Counted from the first letter of the stretch, positions 17,704 to 26,141 are shown. The stretch: DNA of 64,000 nucleotides from Mycobacterium sp. Aquia_213 (GCF_026625985.1 NZ_CP113116.1:5456001-5520000), one strand, 5' to 3'. The notes: generated by a model not told the origin, from the letters alone. A program made the numbers and translations.

Positions 17704-19307
17704 CGGGGTGCTCCTTCAGCCGACACCGGACGTCCGGGCTTGCTATCGGGCGCCAAGCCGTCATGTGCGAGCAGCGCGTCGGCGCGCGATAGCGTCGGGC
17801 CCGTCGCGAACAGCGACAGTATCGACCAGGGAATGGGAATAGGGGGTGGGGTTAAGCCAAGGGCCTCAACGGTTTTGCCGTGTCCGGCGGCGCCGTTCTC
17901 GGCCTCGTTATCGATGCCGTAGCGAACTCCGGTGTCGGACACCCAGAACAGCGATCCGGCGCCCGGCGAGGTCGCACCGCCACCGACGCTCTGAGCGAAG
18001 TAGCCGGTGCCCGGTGCCAGGGCGACGCGGGTCGCGATCCCCTGGGAGCCACCACCGATCAGGTTCACGGTGCGTACCGCTTCGGGCACCGGCAGCGCTG
18101 AGCCGGCCAGCAGACTCAGTGAGCTGCTCGCGGCCCCGGCCGGTTTGCTCCAGTACGCGCAGGCGACGGGGTTCTTGGCCGCGTCGACGAGGGCGACCTG
18201 GCGGTCGGGAAAGCGCGTGGTGTCCAGCAGCCGCGACACCGGTAGCTTGGCCACCTCATCGGCGCCGAGCCGCGGGGGTTGTTCCAGGCCATAGGAATTG
18301 GTGTTGCGCAGAGTCGCGGCGAGCACCGGCGAGATCGGTTGCAGGCCATCCGGCAGCACCGCGTAGTAACGCACGTTGCCCGGGTCGACGCCGTAGGACG
18401 TCACGACCGCCCCGATCGGCGCCGGGACCGGGTAGTTGGCCGGGGCGCCGGCATTCGGGATGCCGGGTGCGGTCAACGCGGGCCCTTCGGGGATCGCGTT
18501 GAACAGGCCCGCCGCGATGGGCCGCGGTGTGGGCAGGTCGGCACCCAGGCCCAGCGCGGTGGTGACCGCGTGGTTGGCAAGGTCGATCTGGCTGCGCTTG
18601 CCGTCCCACAGCAGCCAGGTGCTGGTGCCCTTGTCACCGGTGAACTCGACCAGGATCGCCTGGCCGGCCGCGACCGCCGCGGCACGCGCGCCGCTGCTGT
18701 CGGGGGCGCCCGCGATTACGGTGACGCCGGTGCTGTGCACCGCGTGCGACCCCTGGGCCGCCTCACTGACCGCATCGCACACCGTCCAGTTCGCGTCGTG
18801 AGATGCGTTCTGCACCATGCGTTCTGGGGCACCCGGTATGCCGATCAGGTTTCCGCGCGGAAAGCGGTCCAGCTCACTGCTTTTCACCGTGGCGGGGTTG
18901 ACCGGCTTGCCGACGATCAGCCGGGCCGAGGTCAGGTTCAGCACCGGGTGCAAGTCGTCACCGACCCGCACATACAGCGCGGCCGTGTCCCGATCGGCGA
19001 GCACCGCGTTGTTGCCCGCCTGACCATTCGGCCGGATCAGCGAGAACACGAAGCAGCCCGCCAGGCCGGTGATCAGAATGAGGGCGCCCATCAGCACCGC
19101 CCGCGACTGGGTACGCAGCGGGTCGACCAGCATCCTGGTGTCGTGCAAGGCAATTCCGGAGGCGATGCGGCGCATCACGAAGCGCCAGCCGGTCACTTGG
19201 TGCCGGGTGACAAACCCGCGGCGATAGACGACTTTGTCGGGATTGTCGTTGACGGGGGTACGTGAGGAGAACGAACGTCGTTCGTCCTGGGGCTCCGGGT
19301 TGGTCAT
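17700..19307 (-). CDS. eccB3: ESX-3 core component EccB3
   Basis: A 535-residue type VII secretion core protein. A cytosolic N-terminus (RRGFVTRHQVTGWRFVMRR, typical of EccB) is followed by one transmembrane helix at about 71-91 and a large periplasmic domain with repeats. C83 and the periplasmic cysteines could form a disulfide. The ATG overlaps the eccA3 stop, and its own stop overlaps eccC3. Confidence 0.96.
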   Translation of the reverse strand: MTNPEPQDERRSFSSRTPVNDNPDKVVYRRGFVTRHQVTGWRFVMRRIASGIALHDTRMLVDPLRTQSRAVLMGALILITGLAGCFVFSLIRPNGQAGNNAVLADRDTAALYVRVGDDLHPVLNLTSARLIVGKPVNPATVKSSELDRFPRGNLIGIPGAPERMVQNASHDANWTVCDAVSEAAQGSHAVHSTGVTVIAGAPDSSGARAAAVAAGQAILVEFTGDKGTSTWLLWDGKRSQIDLANHAVTTALGLGADLPTPRPIAAGLFNAIPEGPALTAPGIPNAGAPANYPVPAPIGAVVTSYGVDPGNVRYYAVLPDGLQPISPVLAATLRNTNSYGLEQPPRLGADEVAKLPVSRLLDTTRFPDRQVALVDAAKNPVACAYWSKPAGAASSSLSLLAGSALPVPEAVRTVNLIGGGSQGIATRVALAPGTGYFAQSVGGGATSPGAGSLFWVSDTGVRYGIDNEAENGAAGHGKTVEALGLTPPPIPIPWSILSLFATGPTLSRADALLAHDGLAPDSKPGRPVSAEGAPR

Positions 19308-21157
19308 GACGGCACCGAGAGCCCAAGGCCGCGCAGCAGCGGCTCTACCGAATTACTGACATCTCGGTCGGTGATCGTCATTAGCTCCTCATCGGTGAAC
19401 GCACCGGTTCCCGCTTGTTCTGAATGGTCCAACCGGAATTCGCGCTCCTCCTCGGAGCGCTCGACGATGTTTCGGACGAAACGGCCGTTACCCGCGATGT
19501 CCAGGCTGCGCCGTTCGACCCCGTTGGAGTCGGGTGTCGAGGCCGTCGCCAATTTCTCGAACAGGGCGTCCATGTGGTCGAGCGCGGATTGCTCGAAGAT
19601 GCTGTCGCGCTGTTCGGCCATCTTGTGCGCGATCTCCACCAACTCATGGGAGTTGTACGACGGGAAGGTGATGTTGCGGGTGAACCGCGACCGAAGACCC
19701 TCGTTGGTGTCCAGGAACTTGTCCAGATCCGCCCGGTATCCGGCGATGATCACCACCAGCCGGTCGCGGTCGTTTTCCATCCGGGCCAGCAGCGTGTCGA
19801 TGGCCACCAGCCCGAAGTCGTTCTTGGCGCCGGTCGCCACCAGGGCGTAGGCCTCGTCCAGGAACAACACCCCGTCCAGTGCGCTGTCGATGATCGCGTT
19901 GGTCTTGGCTTCGGTCTCGCCGATGTGCTGACCGATCAGGTCGGCGCGGTGCACCTCGCGGATGTTCTCCCGCTTCAATAAGCCGAGGCCGCAATAGATT
20001 TTGGCGACCACACGCGCAATCGTGGTCTTGCCGGTCCCGGGCGGTCCGGCGAACACCAGGTGGTGGGCGCGTTGGGCAACCTGTAGCCCGCGCTGCTTAC
20101 GCACCAGCTCCATGGCCACCGAACTCTTGAGCCGCGAAACCTGGTTCTTCACCTCGTCCAGCCCGATGAATTCGGTGAGCTGGCGTTCGGCCTCGTGCAG
20201 CAGCACGGCCTTGCGTTCGTGGGCAGCCGGGTCGACGAAGTCCTCCGCGCTGGGCTCGGTTTCCGGATCCCATGGATCGGTGCGGGCGTCGATGCGGCCC
20301 GCGTTGGTGGTCACAATCCCGAAACTGGTATCGGTCAGGGCCTGCTCGACCTGTTCGTTCTCGGGGTGTGCCGCATACAAGTCCTGCAGGACTTCGCTTG
20401 CCGACTCTTCGTCGACGTGCACGCGCAGCACGAGGGCCTTGGCCAGCGTCCCGTCGACGGTGGCGACCTCGACCGGGCCTTCGGGTTCCTCGAGGTAGGA
20501 CAGCGCGGGGGCGAACAAACCCAGCCGGGCCAGCGCGGTGCCCAGGGCGATCTTGGCCGCGTGTGAGTAGGCCTCGTCGAGATCGGAGTCGTTGACGATT
20601 GGGGTCAGCAGCTTTACGACGTCGGACCACCGCTCGGCGCGATAGTTGATGACGACGGAGATCCACCGCGCCTCACGCCAACTCGGGCGGCGCGCGCTGA
20701 GACCGGTGACGATCTCGTCGGCGTCGGCAAATCGCCCGGCCGTTGCCAGGGCGGCCGCGAAGGCGAGGTGAAACTCGTCGGGATTGGCGGCGCGAAATTG
20801 GAGATAGAGGCCGCTGTCATAGCGGAAGCCCAGCGCGCCGGGCGTCAAGTCGGCCTGCCGCTGCAGGACGCCCGAGGTGGCCGCGGTGCGCGACACCGCC
20901 TCGAGTACCCGGAAGGACGCATCGCCGGCGGCCGCTAGCCCGGTCCATGCGTCGCACTGGTCATGGGCGACGCGAGTCAGCGCCGTGAAGCCCGAGCGAG
21001 CGGCGGCCAGATCGGCCGGACGCTGGCGTTCATAGACCGCGATACCCAGTGCCCGGCAGCACGTAGCAAACCGGCTGACGACGTCGCCGTCGACTCTGGT
21101 GTCCAGCCGTGGAGTGCCGGGCTGGACTGCGAGCGCACCACTGTCACCGAGTTCCAC
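19304..21157 (-). CDS. eccA3: ESX-3 AAA+ ATPase EccA3
   Basis: A 617-residue cytosolic AAA+ ATPase. Residues 1-300 form the TPR-like N-terminal domain. The CbxX/CfqX-type ATPase follows with Walker A GPPGTGKTT (K377), Walker B LFLDEA (D434-E435) and a sensor arginine region in GLRSRFTRN. EccA is thought to release EspG from PE-PPE pairs. The start is GTG 21157. An ATG 16 nt upstream is out of frame. It is the first gene of the ESX-3 operon. The 569 bp before it carry the IdeR-like and Zur-like boxes. Confidence 0.95.
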   Translation of the reverse strand: MELGDSGALAVQPGTPRLDTRVDGDVVSRFATCCRALGIAVYERQRPADLAAARSGFTALTRVAHDQCDAWTGLAAAGDASFRVLEAVSRTAATSGVLQRQADLTPGALGFRYDSGLYLQFRAANPDEFHLAFAAALATAGRFADADEIVTGLSARRPSWREARWISVVINYRAERWSDVVKLLTPIVNDSDLDEAYSHAAKIALGTALARLGLFAPALSYLEEPEGPVEVATVDGTLAKALVLRVHVDEESASEVLQDLYAAHPENEQVEQALTDTSFGIVTTNAGRIDARTDPWDPETEPSAEDFVDPAAHERKAVLLHEAERQLTEFIGLDEVKNQVSRLKSSVAMELVRKQRGLQVAQRAHHLVFAGPPGTGKTTIARVVAKIYCGLGLLKRENIREVHRADLIGQHIGETEAKTNAIIDSALDGVLFLDEAYALVATGAKNDFGLVAIDTLLARMENDRDRLVVIIAGYRADLDKFLDTNEGLRSRFTRNITFPSYNSHELVEIAHKMAEQRDSIFEQSALDHMDALFEKLATASTPDSNGVERRSLDIAGNGRFVRNIVERSEEEREFRLDHSEQAGTGAFTDEELMTITDRDVSNSVEPLLRGLGLSVPS

Positions 21158-21206
21158 GGCCGCTATTTTCCATGAAGATAGTCTCCCCTAACTTAATTTG
21201 CTGAAG

Positions 21207-21225
21207 TTAGCATTGCATAAGCTAA
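21207..21225. promoter_or_regulatory. IdeR box upstream of eccA3
   Basis: TTAGCATTGCATAAGCTAA, a 19-bp palindrome that agrees at 13-14 positions with the iron box TTAGGTTAGGCTAACCTAA. It is centred about 59 bp upstream of the eccA3 GTG. In M. tuberculosis this operon is repressed by IdeR with iron, so the same is inferred here. Confidence 0.75.
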
Positions 21226-21360
21226 CTGTCGAGGCGCTTGGGGTCGTCCGACCGGCCACCCGCCGGCCCCCATCGGGGGCTCTGACCTCGATGTTCTGCC
21301 CGATCACCGGTGCACCTCTCCAGTTGTGGCGTTGGCCGCACTTCTCTTGGCGGCAAAGCT

Positions 21361-21384
21361 TACTGAATATGGTTTTCATTATCA
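21361..21384. promoter_or_regulatory. Zur-type box upstream of eccA3
   Basis: A 24-bp AT-rich element whose core TGAATATGGTTTTCA is close to the Zur palindrome TGAAAAT-N-ATTTTCA. It is about 215 bp before eccA3. It shares 20 of 24 positions with the element at 26142-26165 ahead of the other PPE gene. Zinc-dependent repression of ESX-3 by Zur is known in M. tuberculosis. Confidence 0.65.
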
Positions 21385-21547
21385 AAGCGTGTCTCAGGTG
21401 CCCGGAGCCCGACACCTCCGACTCCGCGAGACCGGTGAAACTGACAGGGGTCCCCACCCCACGGTCAGACGTTACGACCCAGCTAGCGCCAATCCCAGGT
21501 GTCGGCTCGGATTCGCGGTGCTGGTCGTTGATCGCCGCACGCCGGCG

Positions 21548-21580
21548 CGGGGGTGCGGCCGTCCAAACCGGCGCGGTCAC
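21548..21580 (-). pseudogene. PPE 5' end relic
   Basis: Reading from a GTG at 21580, the first 11 codons give MTAPVWTAAPP, the standard N-terminus of the local PPE proteins (MTAPxWMAxPPE). After that the frame loses PPE character (RRRAAINDQ) and runs on without PPE motifs. It is best read as the leftover of a third PPE copy after recombination or deletion. Confidence 0.5.
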
Positions 21581-21726
21581 AGCAGCGACTCCTAACCGAT
21601 CGGGTGGGGCGCAACGGTCGCCTTAGCTAGTAGGCGGCGCGGCGAGCAGGCAGTTAATAGTCGGCTGACCGACCGGAAAAGTTCCCCGCCTGCGCCAGCC
21701 CTCTGATCCGGCGACCACGGGCCTGT

Positions 21727-23211
21727 TCACTGCTGTCCGCTGTCGGGATGCCAGGTACCTGGCAGCATCGGTAACGACGGTCCGCTCCCGAACTCGTCGC
21801 CTTCGAGCGTCGCCAAACCTGCCGCCGCAACGGCGTCCTTGCCGACGGTGCCGGCAAAACCCAGCGCACCCGCTCCCTGCTCAGACGGCGCGGTGCCGGC
21901 CGCCGCGTCGACGAATGGATCCGCCGCCGACTCACCGTCGGATTCCAAGAATTCGTAACGGTAGCCGGGCTGGCGGCCCCTCATTCCCGCACTCCGGCGC
22001 CGACGCGCCTGCCGCTTCAGCTCCGCGGCTGCGGCCGCCGCTGCGGCGGCCGCAGCGGAGTCGGGCTCCTGCGCCTTGCGCTGTGCGCGACTGCTGATCC
22101 CCGAGCCGGTCCCAATCCCGGGGCCGCCCACCAGATACGGGTAGCCGGCGCCCTCGATCCCGGCAGGAGGCGGCGGCCCTGCGGACGCGGGCGCCTGGGC
22201 GGGCGCGGACGCCGGAGCCGCAGCCGGGGCCGAGCTCGGCGTCGGGGCAGCGTGCGCGCCCACCGCGGGACCGCCGGCCACCGCGTGCAGGCGCGGCGTC
22301 TGTGGCAGTGGTGCGGGCACCACCGGGGCCGGGGCCACTTGAGGCTGGATCGCCGCCAGCGACGCCAGGCTCGCCAGGGCTCCGGCGAATCCAAGGGTGG
22401 AGGTCGCCACGATGATCGCGATTTGGGGGGCGAACGCTTGAATGGCCTCGAGCGCGTGGCCGAGTTCATCGGCGATCAGGGGGCCGAGGTCGGCCAGCAG
22501 ATGAGTGATGGCCCCGATCGGATCCGTCTGAAAATCCTTCAGGTCGCGTGCGAAGGTCTGGAATATCTCCAGGAATCGGTTGATCCACCAACTCAATTGG
22601 TAGGGATTGCCGGAGTCATCGTCGACGATGTCGTCATCGTCGCCGTCACCCTCGCCGTCACTGTCGTCGTCGGCGTGCATGATCACCGGCGCCGGATCGG
22701 CCTGCGGCGCGGCCACCAACGCCGTGCTGGCTACGGCTTGGTAGGTGGACATCGTGGTGGCGGCCTGGACCCACATCCGTGCGTAGTCCGCCTCGTTGAC
22801 CGCGATCGGAATCGTGTTGATCCCAAAGAAATTCGTCGCCATCAGGGCGCCGTGGACGACGTGGTTGGTGGCCAGTTCGGGAAGCGTCGGCATTGCGGCC
22901 AATGCCGCGCTGTACGCCGCGGCGGCCGTCTCGTGCTGGGCCGCCATCGACGCGCTGTCGGCGCTGGCTTTCGTCAGCCAAGCCAGGTAGGGCGCATGGG
23001 CGGCCACATATTCCTCGGCGCTCGGCCCCTGCCAGGCCCCGGCCTGAGTGTCCGCCAAGATCGCGGAGAGTTCGTCCGCTGTTTCCGCGTACGAGGCACT
23101 CAACGAGCTCCAGGCGCCGCCGGCGGCCAACAAACTGCCGGGTCCCGGACCGCTGCTCAGCAAGGTGGAATGAATCTCCGGGGGCAATGCCATCCACATC
23201 GGTGCGGTCAT
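21727..23211 (-). CDS. PPE family protein, ESX-3-linked, acidic loop
   Basis: A 494-residue PPE protein. The PPE domain is at 1-175 (MTAPMWMALPPEIHSTLL; AWQG; NFFGINTIPIAVNEADYARM). Residues 180-199 form an acidic run of Asp, Glu, Gly and Ser, 14 of 20 acidic, where PPE4 has only a short linker. A hydrophobic stretch, a Pro/Ala-rich region and the tail LPMLPGTWHPDS follow. Its ATG overlaps the stop of a 13-codon leader ORF. It is a paralogue of the PPE at 24455-26041, and one of them corresponds to PPE3 (Rv0280). EspG3 should be its chaperone. Confidence 0.9.
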   Translation of the reverse strand: MTAPMWMALPPEIHSTLLSSGPGPGSLLAAGGAWSSLSASYAETADELSAILADTQAGAWQGPSAEEYVAAHAPYLAWLTKASADSASMAAQHETAAAAYSAALAAMPTLPELATNHVVHGALMATNFFGINTIPIAVNEADYARMWVQAATTMSTYQAVASTALVAAPQADPAPVIMHADDDSDGEGDGDDDDIVDDDSGNPYQLSWWINRFLEIFQTFARDLKDFQTDPIGAITHLLADLGPLIADELGHALEAIQAFAPQIAIIVATSTLGFAGALASLASLAAIQPQVAPAPVVPAPLPQTPRLHAVAGGPAVGAHAAPTPSSAPAAAPASAPAQAPASAGPPPPAGIEGAGYPYLVGGPGIGTGSGISSRAQRKAQEPDSAAAAAAAAAAAELKRQARRRRSAGMRGRQPGYRYEFLESDGESAADPFVDAAAGTAPSEQGAGALGFAGTVGKDAVAAAGLATLEGDEFGSGPSLPMLPGTWHPDSGQQ

Positions 23212-23249
23212 TTTCGACCGCCGATCGCGCGCGGCAACGATGGCGCCAT
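23208..23249 (-). CDS. Possible 13-residue leader ORF overlapping the PPE start
   Basis: ATG-GCG-CCA to TGA encodes MAPSLPRAIGGRK. A strong GAGGAGT ribosome-binding site lies 6-7 nt upstream, whereas the PPE ATG itself has none. Its TGA overlaps the PPE start in ATGA. The arrangement suggests that the PPE gene is translated by coupling from this leader. Confidence 0.45.
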   Translation of the reverse strand: MAPSLPRAIGGRK

Positions 23250-23382
23250 TCCAGCACTCCTCGCCTGGCCGGAATCGGCGACGCCCGGGCAGTGGACGGC
23301 ACACGTATCAGCCCGGTAGTAGTCGGGAGGCGGTGCGCAAAAGTTCCCGTGCGTTATTGACTCATCGAATGCTCAGAGAAAG

Positions 23383-23401
23383 GCGCGCCAGATCGGCGCG
23401 C
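23383..23401 (-). terminator. Hairpin after the methyltransferase gene
   Basis: GCGCGCC-AGATC-GGCGCGC, a perfect 7-bp GC stem with a 5-nt loop. It begins 18 bp past the methyltransferase stop, and the transcript then runs into CTTTCTC. It could separate the methyltransferase transcript from the downstream PPE gene. Confidence 0.5.
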
Positions 23402-23419
23402 GAGGCTATTGCAGCGAGC

Positions 23420-24325
23420 TCAGGCCCGGACGGCGCTGACCAGGGTGTTGCGGGCAATCATCGGCCCGGCTTCGGTCTCCGGTCCGGGGACCGGGCGTCC
23501 GACCTCACGCAGGTAGTCGGCCAACGGGGTGCCGACCGCGTTCCAGCCGTGCTGACCGAACCATTCGGTGGCCGGGGCGTGTTGCTCGTTGTAGACCAGC
23601 TGAAAGAACACCCGCTTGTCACCCTCGGCGGCGGCCGCACGCTCTTCGGCGACGGCGGCCTCGAATTCGTCGGGCTGCAGCGGTGCGCCGTCCTCGACGG
23701 CGACATGGCTGCCGTGTCCGGCCAGGCCGTCGATGCCGGTGAACAGCTGTTCCTGGGCGGCGGCCGGCAGATAGATCAACAGACCCTCGGCAATCCATGC
23801 CGACGGCTTCGCCGGGTCGAAGCCGGTGTCCCGCAAGGCTTGTGGCCAGTCGTCGCGCAGATCGACCGCGATCTCCCGGCGCTCGGCCCGCGGCTGGTCG
23901 CCGTGGCCGGCGAGCACCTCACGCTTGAAGTCGAGCACCTGCGGGCGGTCCAGTTCGAAAATCGTGGTCGCGGCGGGCCAGTCCAGCCGGTAGGCGCGCG
24001 AGTCGAGTCCGGCGGCCAGGAGGACGACCTGCCGCACGCCGGCGTCGGCGGCCCGCAGGAAGTACTCGTCGAAGTACTTCGTGCGAGCAGCCTGGAAGTT
24101 GACGAAGTGCTCGCCGAAGTCGGCGCTCTTGAGCGGGTGGTCGGGTTCCTTGCCGTCGAGAACGTCCGCCGACGAACCACCGACGGCACGGCAGAAGATC
24201 TCCGCATACGGGTCGAGGGCCAGCGGGTTGGGCTTTTGCGCCTCCAACGCCCGCGCGGTCGCTACGAATAACGCCGTCGAACCGACGCTTGTGGTGATGT
24301 CCCAGGTGTCGCCTTCGCTACGCAC
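23420..24325 (-). CDS. SAM-dependent methyltransferase, Rv0281-like
   Basis: A 301-residue methyltransferase of the mycobacterial UPF0677 / leucine-carboxymethyltransferase-like family. Features are WDITTSVGSTALFVA at the N-terminus, the SAM site VVLLAAGLDSRAYRL, FELDRPQVLDFK and WIAEGLLIYL. The substrate is unknown; this family is widely duplicated in mycobacteria and usually acts on small or lipid carboxyl or hydroxyl groups. The start is GTG 24325, following TAGTGT plus 7 nt (leaderless pattern). It sits between two PPE genes; in M. tuberculosis Rv0281 sits between PPE3 and eccA3. Confidence 0.85.
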   Translation of the reverse strand: MRSEGDTWDITTSVGSTALFVATARALEAQKPNPLALDPYAEIFCRAVGGSSADVLDGKEPDHPLKSADFGEHFVNFQAARTKYFDEYFLRAADAGVRQVVLLAAGLDSRAYRLDWPAATTIFELDRPQVLDFKREVLAGHGDQPRAERREIAVDLRDDWPQALRDTGFDPAKPSAWIAEGLLIYLPAAAQEQLFTGIDGLAGHGSHVAVEDGAPLQPDEFEAAVAEERAAAAEGDKRVFFQLVYNEQHAPATEWFGQHGWNAVGTPLADYLREVGRPVPGPETEAGPMIARNTLVSAVRA

Positions 24326-24454
24326 CCGACCGACACTACGCCGCCGCGCGCACACCCCGTTCCCCCTGGGGTGCAACGGGTATTGAGCACAGGCAACCGA
24401 CGTTGCCATCGGTCAACGGCACGGTGAACTGCGTTCGACGGCCGCGTTGGGCGG

Positions 24455-26041
24455 CTAGCCGTCGCTGTCGTGCCGCCCTGCACTGCCCTGCTGGTCCCAG
24501 CTGCCCGGGAGCATCGGCATGCGGGGCCCACCGCCGAATTCATCGCCGGCCAAGGTGGTCAGGCCCGCCGCGGCAGCAGTTTCCTTGCGCGCCGTGCCGG
24601 CGAACCCGAGATGCCCGGCGCCCCGATCGGACGCCTCCGCCGCCAAAGACGGCGGCCCACCCCAGTCCGGGTCGACGTCGACGTTCATGTCCATGAACTC
24701 GTCGCCGTAGCCGCGCTGTCGCCCCCGGCGCCGGGCCCGGGCTTCTTCTCGGGCGGCCGCCGCGGCCGCCACTGCGGCCGAATCTGGTTCCGGCGCCTTC
24801 TTTTTGGCACCCGCGGCAGCACTCGCGCTCATCCCGGAGCCAAACCCGATGCCGGGTGGCGCCACGAAGTAGGGCGGCGCAAAACCGGCCCCGGCGGGAG
24901 GTGCAGCGGGTGACGCCACACTGGCCACGGCGCTTGCCGTGGGAGTCGGCGCGGGTGCGGGTGCCGTCGCGGCGGCGGCGGCCGGTGCGGCGATGGGCGT
25001 CGTCCCGAGCGCCGCCGGCAGGCCGGGCGCGGGCGCGGCGGGTGGGGCCGGCGCCGCCGCGGGCAGCGGGGCAGACGGCAGCCCGGCCAGGCCCGCGAAG
25101 CCGCCCACCGCGCCGAATGGCGCGGCCGCGATCAGCATGGGCACCAAGAACAACTGCGGCTGGGCCGGTAGCCAACTGCCGAGCTGGGCGAGGTGGGTCG
25201 GCCAGTCCAGCAGCACCAGCTGCGTGATGAATTGGAAAGCCGCCGCGGGGTTTTCCTGCAACAACGCCCCGAACCGTTGAAAGTCGGAGAAGAGCTCAAG
25301 GGCGCGCACCACCCACCAGAGGATGTCGCCCGGGTTCGTGTAGTCGTCGAAGGGCACACCGTTCAGCGTCCCCTCGGCGGGATCCCAGTCGAGTCCAAAC
25401 AGGCGCAGAATCTGGGCGAGAAACTGGTTGAGCGGGCTGTCGAAGCCGTGCTCGTGCCCCTCGTGATCGTCGTCCTCGTGGTCGTGCGCGGCCGCGGCCT
25501 CCGATCTCAGGATCTGCGGCGCCGGGCCGCTGTGCGGTGTGGCCGCGACCGCGGCAGTGGAGACGGCCTGATAGGCCGTCATCGTGCCGGCCGCCTGAAC
25601 CCACATACGGGCATAGTCGGCCTCGTTGAGCGCGATCGGAATCGTATTGATGCCAAAGAAATTCGTCGCCATCAGCACGCCGTGCACGGCGTGGTTGGCC
25701 TCCAGCTCGCCCAGGGTCGGCATCGCCGCCAACGCGGCGGCGTAGGCCGTGCCCGCCGTCTCATGCTGTACGGCGGCCGCGGCACTGTGCGCGCCGGCCT
25801 GCGTCAACCAGGCCAGATACGGGCCGTGCGCGGCCAGGTAGGACTCGGCGCTGGGCCCCTGCCACGCTCCGGCGTGCGCCGTCGCCAGCACCCCGCTGAG
25901 TTCTTCTGCGGCCGAAGCGTATTCGGCGCTCATCGAACTCCACGCCGCCGCGGCGGCAAACATGGATGCGGGCCCCGGGCCGCTGCTCAGCAAGGCGGAG
26001 TGAACCTCCGGCGGCGAAGCCATCCAGATCGGGGCGGTCAT
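24455..26041 (-). CDS. PPE family protein, His/Asp-rich loop, PPE3-like
   Basis: A 528-residue PPE protein. The PPE domain is at 1-175 (MTAPIWMASPPEVHSALL; AWQG; NFFGINTIPIALNEADYARM). Residues 186-198 form a compact metal-binding-like loop with five histidines (186, 188, 193, 196, 198) and seven Asp/Glu residues. Hydrophobic and Ala/Pro-rich regions follow, then the tail PRMPMLPGSWDQ. A Zur-like box lies about 100 bp upstream, and an 18-codon leader ORF overlaps the ATG. Both the position next to the Rv0281-like gene and the Zur link match PPE3 (Rv0280). Secretion through ESX-3 is likely. Confidence 0.9.
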   Translation of the reverse strand: MTAPIWMASPPEVHSALLSSGPGPASMFAAAAAWSSMSAEYASAAEELSGVLATAHAGAWQGPSAESYLAAHGPYLAWLTQAGAHSAAAAVQHETAGTAYAAALAAMPTLGELEANHAVHGVLMATNFFGINTIPIALNEADYARMWVQAAGTMTAYQAVSTAAVAATPHSGPAPQILRSEAAAAHDHEDDDHEGHEHGFDSPLNQFLAQILRLFGLDWDPAEGTLNGVPFDDYTNPGDILWWVVRALELFSDFQRFGALLQENPAAAFQFITQLVLLDWPTHLAQLGSWLPAQPQLFLVPMLIAAAPFGAVGGFAGLAGLPSAPLPAAAPAPPAAPAPGLPAALGTTPIAAPAAAAATAPAPAPTPTASAVASVASPAAPPAGAGFAPPYFVAPPGIGFGSGMSASAAAGAKKKAPEPDSAAVAAAAAAREEARARRRGRQRGYGDEFMDMNVDVDPDWGGPPSLAAEASDRGAGHLGFAGTARKETAAAAGLTTLAGDEFGGGPRMPMLPGSWDQQGSAGRHDSDG

Positions 26042-26094
26042 TGCTGGACACCCCCGCTGAGATCCAACGAGGCGACTGCGACCTGCGACGTCAT
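26038..26094 (-). CDS. Possible 18-residue leader ORF overlapping the PPE start
   Basis: ATG-ACG-TCG to TGA encodes MTSQVAVASLDLSGGVQQ. AGGAGT lies 8 nt upstream of this ATG, or 5 nt from an in-frame GTG at 26097. The TGA overlaps the ATG of the PPE gene, which lacks a good ribosome-binding site of its own. The leader is the first open frame after the Zur-like box. Confidence 0.45.
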   Translation of the reverse strand: MTSQVAVASLDLSGGVQQ

Positions 26095-26141
26095 CACCGG
26101 CAACTCCTGGGCTGGGAAAGCTAAAGGGTTGCCGAAGAGAC

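Larger units (their letters stand above)
21158..21726. other. ESX-3 promoter region
   Basis: This 569-bp stretch between eccA3 and the first PPE paralogue has no complete gene. It holds the IdeR-like box at 21207-21225, the Zur-like box at 21361-21384 and a PPE-start relic at 21548-21580. Readings of 142 codons (+) and 130 codons (-) cross it, but they have no consistent protein character apart from the PPE relic. Confidence 0.7.

Noticed and set aside
21198..21626. 142-codon plus-strand reading before eccA3
   Set aside because: It crosses the IdeR-like and Zur-like boxes, and shows no domain or typical start signal.
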